Both the position numbers and the translations under genes were made by a program. From Bauldia litoralis (lineage in GTDB: Bacteria; Pseudomonadota; Alphaproteobacteria; Rhizobiales; Kaistiaceae), in assembly GCF_900104485.1 (NCBI RefSeq), contig NZ_FMXQ01000010.1:143836-207835 (forward strand): a stretch of 64,000 nucleotides of DNA. The letters run 5' to 3'. Position 1 is the stretch's first letter, and every line of letters starts with the position of its first letter. The notes beneath the pieces were generated by a model. The model saw only the letters and a program-made list of their open reading frames with translations, had not been told where the DNA came from and searched no databases. This document shows positions 47,883 to 56,787 of the stretch, one piece after another.

Positions 47883-48448
47883 GTTCCCGCTCCCTTGAAG
47901 TCGATGCCGGGAACAGCCCCGTCGCTCGGGTCCATCTCGAAGAAGTCGCGCTTGACGAAGCCGAACAGGCCGGCGACCAGGTTGCTCGGGAAGGATTCGA
48001 CCATGACGTTGAGGTTCCGCGTCGCGCCATTGTAGTAGCGCCGCGCCATCTGGATCTCGTCCTCGACGGTCGCCAGCGTCTTCTGCAATTCAAGGAAATT
48101 GTCGCTCGCCTTGAGGTCTGGATAGGCCTCGGCCAGTGCCATCAGCTTGCCGATGGCGCTCGAAAGCTTGCCTTCGGCACGGGCGCGCGCGGCAACGTCG
48201 CTTTCGGGGACCTTGCCGGCGGCGGCGCGAAGCTCGGTCGCCCGCACCAGCACCTGCTGCTCATGCGTCGCGTAGCCCTTCACCGTGCTGACGAGGTTGG
48301 GGATCAGGTCGGCCCGGCGCTTGAGCTGGACGTCGATGCCGCTCCAGCCTTCCTCGGCCATCTGCCGGGTGCGAACCAGCCGGTTGAAGAGAACGATGCC
48401 AAAGACGATGGCGACTGCCACGACCGCCAATACGATCCACGTGGTCAT
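47879..48448 (-). CDS. LemA family protein
   Basis: A 189-residue LemA-family protein. An N-terminal hydrophobic anchor (residues 3-21) is followed by a long helical domain with the family motif R-R-A-D-L-I-P-N-L-V near residue 42 and the Y-N-G-A-T-R-N-L-N segment near residue 140. The ATG at 48448 follows GGGGAGG. LemA proteins sit on the inner membrane; their function is unsettled. Coupling to DUF2207 here is the usual partnership. Confidence 0.95.
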
Positions 48449-48593
48449 TTTCACGCCTCCCCGAGAACCAATGCGTCCACCGACACCCCCATCGACGTCA
48501 TGCGCGTCGCGATTCGGACAATAGCCCAACGTTGCAGCACCTTTTGGCTGCGGGCAAAGTGAGCGCGTTCACAGCCTGGAAAGGGCGGCACCA

Positions 48594-49067
48594 ATGATCA
48601 GGAACGCGGCTCCCCAAGCCATGATCCGCAACGCAACCGCCGGTATCCTGGCCTTGATGCTGGCAACAGGCTTCGCGTCCGCCGGCGCCGCGGCAGACGA
48701 TTCGCTTGAGGCCGAGGCCCGGGCAGCAATCACCGCCGTCTTCGATGCGCTGGCAACCGGCGATCCGGAGACGGTGCGCCCGTTCATCGCGCCCGAGTTC
48801 CAGCTCGTCCGGTCGGACGGCGCCGCCTACAACAAGGAAGAGTACCTCGCGCGCAGCATCCCGCATATCGACAGCACGCCGGTCATCAACGACCTCGTTG
48901 TCACCCGCAACGGCGATATCGTCGTGACGCGCATGCGGCTTCAGATCGAGGAGGAGCTCGACGGCAAGAAGGCGGAGAGCAACGCGCCGCAGCTCATCGT
49001 CTTCCGGGTGACGGGCGATAACTGGCAGGTGGTCGCGTCCGGCAATTTCGCCAGGCTGGCCGAGTAG
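48594..49067 (+). CDS. Small exported DUF4440/NTF2-like protein
   Basis: A 157-residue protein with a signal peptide ending near A-G-A-A-A and a single compact domain (I-T-A-V-F-D-A-L-A-T-G-D-P-E, later N-W-Q-V-V-A-S-G-N-F) typical of the NTF2-like DUF4440/SnoaL group. These domains often bind small molecules; no active site is evident. The ATG at 48594 follows AAAGGGCGG; a second at 48621 starts a similar M-I-R-N-A stretch and a cleaner signal peptide, so either may be used. It stands alone, divergent from lemA. Confidence 0.8.
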   Translation: MIRNAAPQAMIRNATAGILALMLATGFASAGAAADDSLEAEARAAITAVFDALATGDPETVRPFIAPEFQLVRSDGAAYNKEEYLARSIPHIDSTPVINDLVVTRNGDIVVTRMRLQIEEELDGKKAESNAPQLIVFRVTGDNWQVVASGNFARLAE

Positions 49068-49190
49068 GCCGCGCCATCTTCCGCCGCTGTGCATAAGCTG
49101 ACCGGCAGCCGACGATTCTTTGGCAAGGCAATTGCTTCGGTGTCATGATTGCGCGTTAGGGAGGTTCACGCTCCGCGAGAAGGACTGCCC

Positions 49191-49832
49191 ATGCCCGGTG
49201 TCATCATCACCATTGCCCAGCAAAAAGGCGGCTCCGGCAAGACCACGGTCGCCGCGCACCTCGCCATCGGCCTCGGGACCGGGGGCAAGTCGGTCGCCAT
49301 CGTCGACGTCGATCCCCAGGGAAGCCTCGGCCAGTGGTTCGAGCGCCGCGAGGAGCGGCTCGGCGAGGAGGGCATCGACCTCGAGTTCCGCACAGCCAGC
49401 GGCTGGGGCGCCCGGCGCGAGGCGCGAAACCTCGCCAAACACCACGACTTCGTGGTGATCGACACGCCGCCGAAATCCGACCTCGAAATGCGTCCGGCGA
49501 TCGAGATCGCCGATCTGGTGGTCGTGCCCCTGCAGCCGACCCCGGTCGACCTGTGGGCGACCGAGCCGACGCTGCAGATGGCGACGAAGGAGCGCAAGGA
49601 GACGATCCTGGTGCTCAACCGGGTCAATCGCCGCTCGCTGCTCACCGCCGAAATGACCGACGCGACCCGCGACCTCGGCTACCGCGTCGCGAAGGCGCAG
49701 CTTGGCAACCGCGTCGCCTACCCGTCGAGCATGGGGTCAGGGAGCACGGTCCTCGAAGCCGAGCCGGGCGGGCTCGCCGCCGAGGAGATCCGCGACCTCG
49801 TCAAGGATATCCGCAAGGCGTTCCGCCGTTGA
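49191..49832 (+). CDS. Orphan ParA/MinD-type ATPase
   Basis: A 213-residue P-loop ATPase of the ParA class. The deviant Walker A K-G-G-S-G-K-T-T is at residues 12-19, the V-D-V-D-P-Q-G-S motif near residue 38 and V-I-D-T-P-P near residue 89. No ParB, centromere-like repeats or chemotaxis genes accompany it, so it is not an evident chromosome- or plasmid-partition system. The ATG at 49191 is chosen because the motif then lies at the normal position and AAGGA precedes it. It is followed after two bases by an exported phosphoesterase. Confidence 0.9.
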   Translation: MPGVIITIAQQKGGSGKTTVAAHLAIGLGTGGKSVAIVDVDPQGSLGQWFERREERLGEEGIDLEFRTASGWGARREARNLAKHHDFVVIDTPPKSDLEMRPAIEIADLVVVPLQPTPVDLWATEPTLQMATKERKETILVLNRVNRRSLLTAEMTDATRDLGYRVAKAQLGNRVAYPSSMGSGSTVLEAEPGGLAAEEIRDLVKDIRKAFRR

Positions 49833-49834
49833 CG

Positions 49835-51229
49835 ATGCGGCGGTCCGGGGTGCTGTCTGCTTTCGTCGCCGCCGGCTTGGCCGCTCTGTCGCCATCGGCC
49901 GACGCCGCCGACCCGACCGGCCGCTTCGGCCTGATCTCCGACATCCACCTCGACCCGTTCGATCCACCGTCCCTCGCCGCGCGGCTTTCGGACACCGATG
50001 TCCGCGACTGGCCCACGGTCTTCGGCGCCCTGACCGAACAGGCGATGTCGCCCTGGGGCAGCGATTCCAACTTCGCCCTGATGCAGTCCGCGGTCGAAGC
50101 CTTCGCGCGAGAGGCCGCTGGTGCGGACTTTGCCATCGTGCCGGGCGATTTGCTCGCCCACGCGTTCGAGCAGAAGGCAGCGGAAGCGCTCGGCGTCGCG
50201 GCCGACGCTCCGTCCGTCCGCGAATTCGCGATCAAGACGACCCTGTTCGTCGGTGAAAGCCTCGCCGCCGCGCTCCCCGACCGGCCGGTCTTCCTGGCGC
50301 TGGGCAACAACGATTCCGACTGCGGCGATTACGAGATCACCCCGGGCGGCGGCTATCTCGCCGCAACCCGCGACATGGTCCGCCGGCTTGCCGGTCCTGA
50401 TCTGGTCGCGGCCGACTTCGATGCGACCTACGCCGCCGGCGGCTATTACGCCGTCCGGCATCCGGGACGGCCCGACACTTTGATCCTCGTGGTCAACGAC
50501 GTGCTCTGGTCGGCCAAATATCGCGATGCCTGCGGCACCGGCGGGGAGGCGGCGGCCGCGGCGATGATGACCTGGCTGGCTAATGCCCTCGCCCGTCAGA
50601 AGGCGGCCGGCGACGCGGTCTGGATCGTCCACCACATCCCGTGGGGCATTGATCCCTTCTCGACCGCCCACAGCAAGGCGGCGACCTGCCCCGCCCGGGT
50701 CGTGCCTTTCCTCCGCCAGCCCTATGCCGACGGCTACATTCAGCTTCTGCGCACTTACAGGGACATCGTCCAGGCAAGTTATTCCGGCCACGTCCACATG
50801 GACGACTATCGCCTCCTGATCGACGACGCCGGCAAGGCCCTCGGCCTGCAGAAGATCCCGCCGGCCATCAGCCCGATCTATGGCCAGAATCCCGGCTTCG
50901 AGATCGTCACCTATGACCCCGGCACCGGAATCCCGACCGATTTCACCACCTGGTATCTCGCCAATCTCGACACGGCCTCGCTGGCGGTCGCCGGCGACTG
51001 GCAGCCCGAATACACCTTCACGGAAGCCTATGCCCTGCCGCAGTATTCGGCCGAAAGCGTCGCGAGGATGATCGGCGACGCGGAGGCCGGCGGTCCCTCC
51101 GCCGATACCTTCCGCCGTCTCTACACGGTCAGCCACGAGCCGCTGTCGGAGGCCGACCTGCCTGCCTATCTCTGCGCCATCCAGCACCAGGAGCAGGCCG
51201 ACTTCACCACCTGCTATTGCGGCGGCTGA
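49835..51229 (+). CDS. Exported calcineurin-like metallophosphoesterase
   Basis: A 464-residue exported enzyme with a signal peptide (to about residue 24). Metal-binding motifs are in order: I-S-D-I-H-L-D near residue 36, P-G-D-L-L-A near residue 105, L-G-N-N-D-S-D near residue 155, H-H-I-P near residue 267 and S-G-H-V-H near residue 312. The architecture is like acid sphingomyelinase-type phosphodiesterases. The C-terminus has a cysteine group (C-Y-C-G-G). The substrate is unknown. It starts two bases after the ParA stop and is followed by a terminator-like hairpin. Confidence 0.9.
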   Translation: MRRSGVLSAFVAAGLAALSPSADAADPTGRFGLISDIHLDPFDPPSLAARLSDTDVRDWPTVFGALTEQAMSPWGSDSNFALMQSAVEAFAREAAGADFAIVPGDLLAHAFEQKAAEALGVAADAPSVREFAIKTTLFVGESLAAALPDRPVFLALGNNDSDCGDYEITPGGGYLAATRDMVRRLAGPDLVAADFDATYAAGGYYAVRHPGRPDTLILVVNDVLWSAKYRDACGTGGEAAAAAMMTWLANALARQKAAGDAVWIVHHIPWGIDPFSTAHSKAATCPARVVPFLRQPYADGYIQLLRTYRDIVQASYSGHVHMDDYRLLIDDAGKALGLQKIPPAISPIYGQNPGFEIVTYDPGTGIPTDFTTWYLANLDTASLAVAGDWQPEYTFTEAYALPQYSAESVARMIGDAEAGGPSADTFRRLYTVSHEPLSEADLPAYLCAIQHQEQADFTTCYCGG

Positions 51230-51236
51230 ACGACGA

Positions 51237-51273
51237 CGCGACGGCCGCCCCTCTCTGGCGACCGCCGCGTTTT
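51237..51273 (+). terminator. Terminator after the metallophosphoesterase
   Basis: CGCG-CGG-CGCC pairs with GGCG-CCG-CGCG with two single mismatches and a seven-base loop, and is followed by four T residues. It starts eight bases after the stop and separates the gene from the convergent DUF4170 gene. Confidence 0.5.
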
Positions 51274-51293
51274 ACCACCGGGCTCTCCCGACC

Positions 51294-51500
51294 TCAGGCG
51301 GCATGGGCCCGCGATGCCGTCACCACGATCGAATAGCGGACCGAGGCGAGCGAGCGGCTGCCATTGCTGCGGTCCGACCACGAGCGGTGCGCTTCGTCGT
51401 AGCGGGCGAAGGGGCCATAGGCCTCGGCGCCGCCGTCGGCGAGATCGGTGAAGCTCGTGTCGCGGTAGCGACCGCCGACGACCCAGAATTCATCCTGCAT
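51294..51500 (-). CDS. DUF4170 small protein
   Basis: A 68-residue cytoplasmic protein. The pattern F-W-V-V-G-G-R-Y-R-D-T-S-F, then Y-G-P-F-A-R-Y-D-E-A and V-R-Y-S-I-V is diagnostic of the DUF4170 family found in alphaproteobacteria. AGGGAGA precedes the ATG. It lies 36 bases after aceA on the same strand, so it is probably in the same transcript. Its function is unknown. Confidence 0.85.
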   Translation of the reverse strand: MQDEFWVVGGRYRDTSFTDLADGGAEAYGPFARYDEAHRSWSDRSNGSRSLASVRYSIVVTASRAHAA

Positions 51501-51536
51501 GATCAGTCTCCCTGTCGATTGGTGCTGCGCCGGTGT

Positions 51537-52811
51537 TCAGGCGGTTTCGGGTTCGGTTCGGCGGAATTGCGCGGTTTCGGTCGATCCGGCCATCGCGGTG
51601 GTCGAGGACTGGCCGGCCGAGATCGCCATCGCGACCGCGTCGAAATAGGAGGTGCCGACCTCGCGCTGGTGGCGCACGGCGGTGAAGCCATCTGCCTCGG
51701 CCCGGAACTCCCGCTCCTGCAGTTCCGAGTAACCGCCCATGCCGCGATCACGATAGGCGCTGGCCAGTTCGAACATCGACAGGTTCAGCGCGTGGAAGCC
51801 GGCGAGCGTGACGAAATGGAAGCGGTAGCCCATCCCGGCCAGCTGCTCCTGGAAGCTCTCCATCGTCTTCTCGTCGAGCTTGGCACGCCAATTGAAAGAC
51901 GGTGAGCAGTTGTAGGCGAGAAGCTTGCCGGGGAACTGGCGGTGGATCTCCTCGGCGAATTCGCGCGCCTCGCCGAGGTCGGGCTCCGAGGTCTCCCACC
52001 ACAGGAGATCGGCATAGGGCGCATAGGAAAGGCTCCGCGCGATCGCATGCTCGACCGAATGGGTGCTGCCCTGCTTCAGCTTGTAGAAGCCCTCGGACGT
52101 CCGCTCGCCGGAAATCCAGGCCGCGTCGCGCTCGTCGATGTCGCTGGTGATCAGCGTCGCCGAATGGGCGTCGGTGCGGGCCATCAGCAGCGTGTTGACG
52201 CCGCAGACATCGGCGGCGAGGCGCGCCGCATTGAGGGTTCGGATGAAGGTCTGGGTCGGCACCAGGACCTTGCCGCCAAGGTGGCCGCACTTCTTCTCCG
52301 AAGCGAGCTGATCCTCGAAATGGACACCGGCGGCGCCCGCCTCGATCATCGCCTTCATCAGTTCGAAGGCGTTGAGCGAGCCACCGAATCCGGCCTCGGC
52401 ATCGGCGACGATCGGCGCCATCCAGTAGGTCTCGTCGCCGCCTTCGAGGGTGGCGATCTGGTCGGCGCGCAGAAGCGTCTTGTTGATGCGACGGACGACG
52501 TCGGGCACCGAGGACGCCGGATAGAGCGACTGGTCCGGGTACATCTCGCCGGCATTGTTGGCGTCGGCGGCGACCTGCCAGCCGGACAGGTAGATCGCCT
52601 CGAGGCCGGCCTTGACCTGCTGCATCGCCTGGTTGCCGGTCAGCGCACCGAGAGTGCGGACAAACGGCCGGGTGCGCAGCAATTGCCACAGCCGCTCGGC
52701 GCCGAGACGGGCGAGGCTGTGCTCGACATGGACCGAACCGCGCAGCCGGTTGACGTCTTCCGGCGCGTAGTCGCGACGGATGCCCTTGAAGCGATCGGGT
52801 GGCGTACTCAT
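51537..52811 (-). CDS. aceA: Isocitrate lyase
   Basis: A 424-residue enzyme of the glyoxylate shunt, cleaving isocitrate to glyoxylate and succinate for growth on acetate or fatty acids. The catalytic motif is K-K-C-G-H-L-G-G-K near residue 180. Other conserved segments are [10 protein letters not shown] near residue 77, Y-P-D-Q-S-L-Y-P near residue 92 and Y-N-C-S-P-S-F-N-W near residue 300. The ATG at 52811 lies six bases after GGGAG; the ATG at 52817 abuts it and is less likely. It is divergent from a ScfR/RamB-type regulator, which usually controls this gene. Confidence 0.96.
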   Translation of the reverse strand: MSTPPDRFKGIRRDYAPEDVNRLRGSVHVEHSLARLGAERLWQLLRTRPFVRTLGALTGNQAMQQVKAGLEAIYLSGWQVAADANNAGEMYPDQSLYPASSVPDVVRRINKTLLRADQIATLEGGDETYWMAPIVADAEAGFGGSLNAFELMKAMIEAGAAGVHFEDQLASEKKCGHLGGKVLVPTQTFIRTLNAARLAADVCGVNTLLMARTDAHSATLITSDIDERDAAWISGERTSEGFYKLKQGSTHSVEHAIARSLSYAPYADLLWWETSEPDLGEAREFAEEIHRQFPGKLLAYNCSPSFNWRAKLDEKTMESFQEQLAGMGYRFHFVTLAGFHALNLSMFELASAYRDRGMGGYSELQEREFRAEADGFTAVRHQREVGTSYFDAVAMAISAGQSSTTAMAGSTETAQFRRTEPETA

Positions 52812-52904
52812 CGTCATCTCCCTTGTGTTGACAGGGGAGAGAGGTATATTTGACAGCGAGTGTTGGTCAATAAATATATGAAATAACAAAGAAATCTGGA
52901 ACAG

Positions 52905-52920
52905 TGTAACTTTCTTTACA
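52905..52920. promoter_or_regulatory. Palindromic operator TGTAA-N6-TTACA
   Basis: A perfect inverted repeat in the AT-rich, 161-base region between aceA and the ScfR-type gene, with a further TGTAAC half-like copy at 52930-52935. A site here would suit autoregulation and control of aceA by the divergent regulator. Binding is inferred. Confidence 0.5.
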
Positions 52921-52972
52921 AACTTGTTCTGTAACTCTGTAGGTTTTGTAGAGGCACCCGAAGGAGGGTCCG

Positions 52973-54400
52973 ATGAAGGCGATGCGGATTGGCGGCAAGC
53001 TGCGGCGGCTGCGCCAGGAACGCCACCTGACGCAGGCGCAGATGGCGCGGGAACTCGGCATCAGCGCCAGCTACCTGACCCTGCTGGAGAGCAACCAGCG
53101 GCCGGTGACCGTCCGCGTCCTGCTCAAGCTGGTCGAGCGCTTCCAGGTCGACCTCCAGAGCTTCGCCGCCGACACCGACCAGAGGCTGTCGCTGGAACTG
53201 ATGGAGGCGTTTTCCGACCCGATCTTCGAGGGCGCCGAGGTCAAGACGACCGACGTGCAGGAGCTTGTCTCGCTGCTGCCGGCGGTCGGTCGGGCGATGA
53301 TCGATCTCTACGAGGCCTATCGCCGCCACCTGCCGGCCGACGCCACGACCAGTGCCGGCGAGGATGCCAGCGAAACGCCGCCGGTCTCGATCCCGTCGGA
53401 AGAGGTGACCGAGTTCATCCAGAAGCGCCTCAACCATTTTCCGGAGCTCGAGGAGGCGGCCGAGGCGCTGTGGCGGGAGGACGGGCTGTCGATCCACACG
53501 CTGCAGCAGGACCTGATGACGGTGCTGCGCCAGCGCCACGGGACCGAGGTCGAGATTCGCCCGGCCGATGCGATGAAGGGGCGCTCGCGGCGCTACGACC
53601 AGCTCGCCCGGCGGCTGCAGATCTCGGAAATGCTGCCGCCATCGAGCCGGCTTTTCCAGATCGCCCACCAGATCGCCTATCTCGGCCATCATCCCGCCCT
53701 GGACCGGATCGCCGCCTCCGGCAACTTTTCGTCGAGCGACGCGGAGGCGCTGATGCGGACGGCACTGGCCAACTATTTCGCCTCCGCCGTGATGATGCCC
53801 TACCGGATGTTCATCGAGGCGGCGCGGGCGACGCGCTACGACATCGACATCCTCAGGAACCGCTTCGGGGTTTCCTTCGAGCAGGTCTGCCACCGGCTGA
53901 CGACGCTGCGCCGTCCCGGCGACGAAGGCGTGCCGTTCCACTTCATCCGGGTCGACATCGCCGGCAACATCTCGAAGCGCTTCTCGGCCTCCGGCATTCA
54001 CATCGCCCGCTTCGGCGCCGCCTGCCCGCGCTGGAACGTCTATGACGCCTTCTCGACGCCGGGAATGCTGCGGGTGCAGATCTCGCGGATGCCGGACGGC
54101 GGCAGCTTCTTCTGTGTCGCCCGCACCACCGGGCGGGCCACCGCCCTGTCGCCGACCAGCGGCTTGCCGCATCGCGTCGGCCAGCGCGCCATCGGCCTCG
54201 GCTGCGACGTCCGCCATGCCGGCGAGATCGTCTATGCCGACGGCCTCAACGTCGCCGACCCTCAGATCGCCACGCCGATCGGCGTCTCATGCCGCACCTG
54301 CCCGCGCACCGACTGCGCCGAACGCGCGATGCCGTCGCTGTTCCAGAAGCTCCACATCGATGAGAACGTCCGCGGGCCGTCGACCTATGTCCAGGCCTAG
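52973..54400 (+). CDS. ScfR/RamB-type short-chain fatty-acyl-CoA regulator
   Basis: A 475-residue regulator. Residues 5-65 form an XRE/Cro helix-turn-helix ([24 protein letters not shown]). The centre is an ImmA/IrrE-like domain without the zinc-protease H-E-x-x-H motif. The C-terminal half has the cysteine-rich DUF2083 (C-R-T-C-P-R-T-D-C near residue 441). Proteins of this architecture regulate isocitrate lyase and short-chain acyl-CoA metabolism, which matches its position opposite aceA. The following hydrolase gene overlaps its end. Confidence 0.92.
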   Translation: MKAMRIGGKLRRLRQERHLTQAQMARELGISASYLTLLESNQRPVTVRVLLKLVERFQVDLQSFAADTDQRLSLELMEAFSDPIFEGAEVKTTDVQELVSLLPAVGRAMIDLYEAYRRHLPADATTSAGEDASETPPVSIPSEEVTEFIQKRLNHFPELEEAAEALWREDGLSIHTLQQDLMTVLRQRHGTEVEIRPADAMKGRSRRYDQLARRLQISEMLPPSSRLFQIAHQIAYLGHHPALDRIAASGNFSSSDAEALMRTALANYFASAVMMPYRMFIEAARATRYDIDILRNRFGVSFEQVCHRLTTLRRPGDEGVPFHFIRVDIAGNISKRFSASGIHIARFGAACPRWNVYDAFSTPGMLRVQISRMPDGGSFFCVARTTGRATALSPTSGLPHRVGQRAIGLGCDVRHAGEIVYADGLNVADPQIATPIGVSCRTCPRTDCAERAMPSLFQKLHIDENVRGPSTYVQA

Positions 54401-55337
54401 AGGCTGGATCGGCGTCGCGGCCTTCGTCATCGTCGCCGCCATCGCGGCGCTCTTCGTCAATGCCGCTCTGGTCGACGCCGAAACCCACGCGGCCATCGCC
54501 CGCGACGGCGGCACCGTGATCACGACCGATGTCGTGCCGGCCAACGTGCTGATCGAGGGCGAGGGACCGGCGATCGTCCTGATCCATGGCTTCGGCGCTG
54601 CCCTCGACTGGTGGGACGCCGTCGCGCCCGACCTCGCCCGCGACCATCGCGTCATTCGCCTCGACCTGATCGGCCATGGTGGCACCGAAGCACCGGAACG
54701 CGGCTATTCGATCGAACGCCAGGCGGCCCTCGTCACCGCCTTGCTGGACGCGCAGCAGGTCCAACGCTTCACCGTCATCGGCCATTCGATGGGCGGCGAA
54801 GTGGCGACCGCCGTGGCCGAAGCCCGGCCTGACAGGGTCGCTGGCGTCGTGCTGATCGATACCCCGCCGACCGCCGCGGTCGACTTCAACACGGTCACCC
54901 AGTTCTACATGAGCCCGGTAATCGGGCCACTGCTTTCCCGCTTCGTCACCGCCTCCACTCGCCGCAGGGCGCTGGCCCAGGCCTTCACGCCCGGGTTCGC
55001 GGTGCCCGAAGCCTTCGTCGCCGATCTTGCCCAACTCACCTATACGGCAGCGGTCGGCGCTCATGACGAGAGCGTCGCTTTTCGCGATGCACGGCCACTG
55101 GACCAGCGTCTCGCCGCGCTGCAGCCCATACCGCCGCTCCAGGCGATCTTCGGGAACCTCGACGCGATCGTCCCGGCAACCGAGGCAAGACGATACGAGA
55201 CCGTCCCTGGCGCGTCGGTGACGATCATCGACGGGGTCGGCCACTCGCCGATGGTCGAGGCGCCGGAAAAGACGCTGGCGCTGATCCGCGCCTTCCTCAA
55301 ACGGACCATCGCGGACGCCACGCATCAGCCGTCTTGA
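54387..55337 (+). CDS. Membrane-anchored alpha/beta hydrolase
   Basis: A 316-residue serine hydrolase. Residues 5-28 form a hydrophobic anchor or signal. The alpha/beta-hydrolase core has the oxyanion motif I-H-G-F-G-A near residue 65, the nucleophile elbow G-H-S-M-G-G with Ser near residue 134, a late D-A-I-V-P acid region near residue 254 and G-H-S-P-M-V-E with His near residue 286. The substrate is unknown; epoxide, ester and haloalkane hydrolases share this pattern. The start overlaps the regulator's end by 14 bases, so the two are probably one operon. Confidence 0.88.
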   Translation: MSRPRGWIGVAAFVIVAAIAALFVNAALVDAETHAAIARDGGTVITTDVVPANVLIEGEGPAIVLIHGFGAALDWWDAVAPDLARDHRVIRLDLIGHGGTEAPERGYSIERQAALVTALLDAQQVQRFTVIGHSMGGEVATAVAEARPDRVAGVVLIDTPPTAAVDFNTVTQFYMSPVIGPLLSRFVTASTRRRALAQAFTPGFAVPEAFVADLAQLTYTAAVGAHDESVAFRDARPLDQRLAALQPIPPLQAIFGNLDAIVPATEARRYETVPGASVTIIDGVGHSPMVEAPEKTLALIRAFLKRTIADATHQPS

Positions 55338-55407
55338 CGCCCTCTGAAAAATTTGTCCAAATGATCAAGAGTTATTCCAAACTGCGACAACGAGCACGGG
55401 ACTGTTC

Positions 55408-56757
55408 ATGGTCGATGAGAGAACTCCCGACATCGCCGCCGGTCGACTGACCGCCGAGCAGTATGTTGCCAACTTCAACGACCTTCATCCGCCGCTCGAC
55501 CGGCATCAGGCTCTGGTCGAATCCGACCGCTGCTACTTCTGCTACGACGCGCCCTGCGTCACCGCCTGTCCGACCGGCATCGACATCCCGCTCTTCCTGC
55601 GCGAAATCCTGACCGAGAATCCGAAGGGCGCGGGGGAGACCATCCTTTCCGCCAATATCCTCGGCGGCATGTGCGCCCGGGTCTGCCCGACCGAGACGCT
55701 GTGCGAGGAAGCCTGCGTCCGCGAGAAGGCGGAAGGCAAGCCGGTGCGGATCGGCGAATTGCAGCGCTACGCAACCGACGCGCTGATGGCCGACGGGACA
55801 CAGCCCTTCGTTCGCGCCGCGCCGACCGGGAAGCGCGTTGCCGTCGTCGGCGGCGGTCCGGCCGGGCTCTCCTGCGCCCATCGTCTCGCGGTTCACGGCC
55901 ACGACGTCGTCATCTTCGATGCCCGGCCGAAGATCGGCGGTCTCAACGAATACGGCATCGCCGCCTACAAGACGCCGGGCGGCTTCGCCCAGGCCGAGGT
56001 CGATTTCATTCTGTCGATCGGCGGCATCACCGTCGAGCCGGGCAAGGCGCTCGGCCGCGATTTCTCAATCGACTCGCTGCGCGAGGAATTCGACGCGGTG
56101 TTCATCGGCGTCGGCCTTGCCGGCGTCAACGCGTTGCGGCTTGCCGGCGAGGACCAGCCGGGGGTCAGCGACGCGGTCGCCTATATCGCCGAGCTTCGCC
56201 AGACCGACGACCTCGCCGCGCTGCCGGTTGGCCGCCGCATCGTCGTCATCGGCGGCGGCATGACCGCCATCGACATCGCCTCACAGTCGAAGCGGCTTGG
56301 CGCCGAGGACGTCACCATCGTCTATCGCCGCGGCGCCGACCGGATGGGCGCCAGCGAATACGAGCGCGAGCTTGCCCAGACCGATGGCGTGACGATCAAG
56401 TTCAACGCCCAGCCGACGGCGCTGGTCACCGACGGCGGCCGCGTCACCGGCGTCACCTTCGAATACACCGCCGAAAATGGCGCAGGGCTTGCCGGCACCG
56501 GCGAGACCTTCACGCTCGACACCGACATGGTGTTCAAGGCAATCGGCCAGACCTTCGTGCCCGAAGCGCTCAACGGGGCCGGCCAGGCCATCGCCATCGA
56601 CAGTGGACGGATCCAGGTTGACGACGAGCGCCGCACCAGCCTCGCCGGAGTCTGGGCAGGCGGCGACTGCATCGTCGGCGGCGAGGACCTGACCGTGGTC
56701 GCGGTGGAGGACGGCAAGATCGCCGCCGAGTCGATCAACCGGGCGCTCGCCGGCTAG
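55408..56757 (+). CDS. preT: Dihydropyrimidine dehydrogenase, PreT-like FAD/Fe-S subunit
   Basis: A 449-residue NAD(P)H-oxidising subunit for the first reductive step of pyrimidine breakdown (uracil/thymine to dihydro forms). The N-terminal helical Fe-S region has C-Y-F-C-Y-D-A-P-C, then C-P-T-G and C-A-R-V-C-P-T-E-T-L-C-E-E-A-C. Two dinucleotide-binding folds follow: V-V-G-G-G-P-A-G-L near residue 146 for FAD and V-I-G-G-G-M-T-A near residue 277 for NAD(P). It lies 30 bases before preA, its catalytic partner. Confidence 0.94.
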   Translation: MVDERTPDIAAGRLTAEQYVANFNDLHPPLDRHQALVESDRCYFCYDAPCVTACPTGIDIPLFLREILTENPKGAGETILSANILGGMCARVCPTETLCEEACVREKAEGKPVRIGELQRYATDALMADGTQPFVRAAPTGKRVAVVGGGPAGLSCAHRLAVHGHDVVIFDARPKIGGLNEYGIAAYKTPGGFAQAEVDFILSIGGITVEPGKALGRDFSIDSLREEFDAVFIGVGLAGVNALRLAGEDQPGVSDAVAYIAELRQTDDLAALPVGRRIVVIGGGMTAIDIASQSKRLGAEDVTIVYRRGADRMGASEYERELAQTDGVTIKFNAQPTALVTDGGRVTGVTFEYTAENGAGLAGTGETFTLDTDMVFKAIGQTFVPEALNGAGQAIAIDSGRIQVDDERRTSLAGVWAGGDCIVGGEDLTVVAVEDGKIAAESINRALAG

Positions 56758-56787
56758 ACCGGCGAAGGACCGAACAGGAAGAGACAG

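Noticed and set aside
52973..54400. Possible ImmA/IrrE metalloprotease activity
   Set aside because: The zinc-binding H-E-x-x-H motif is absent; the protein fits a ScfR/RamB-type regulator.
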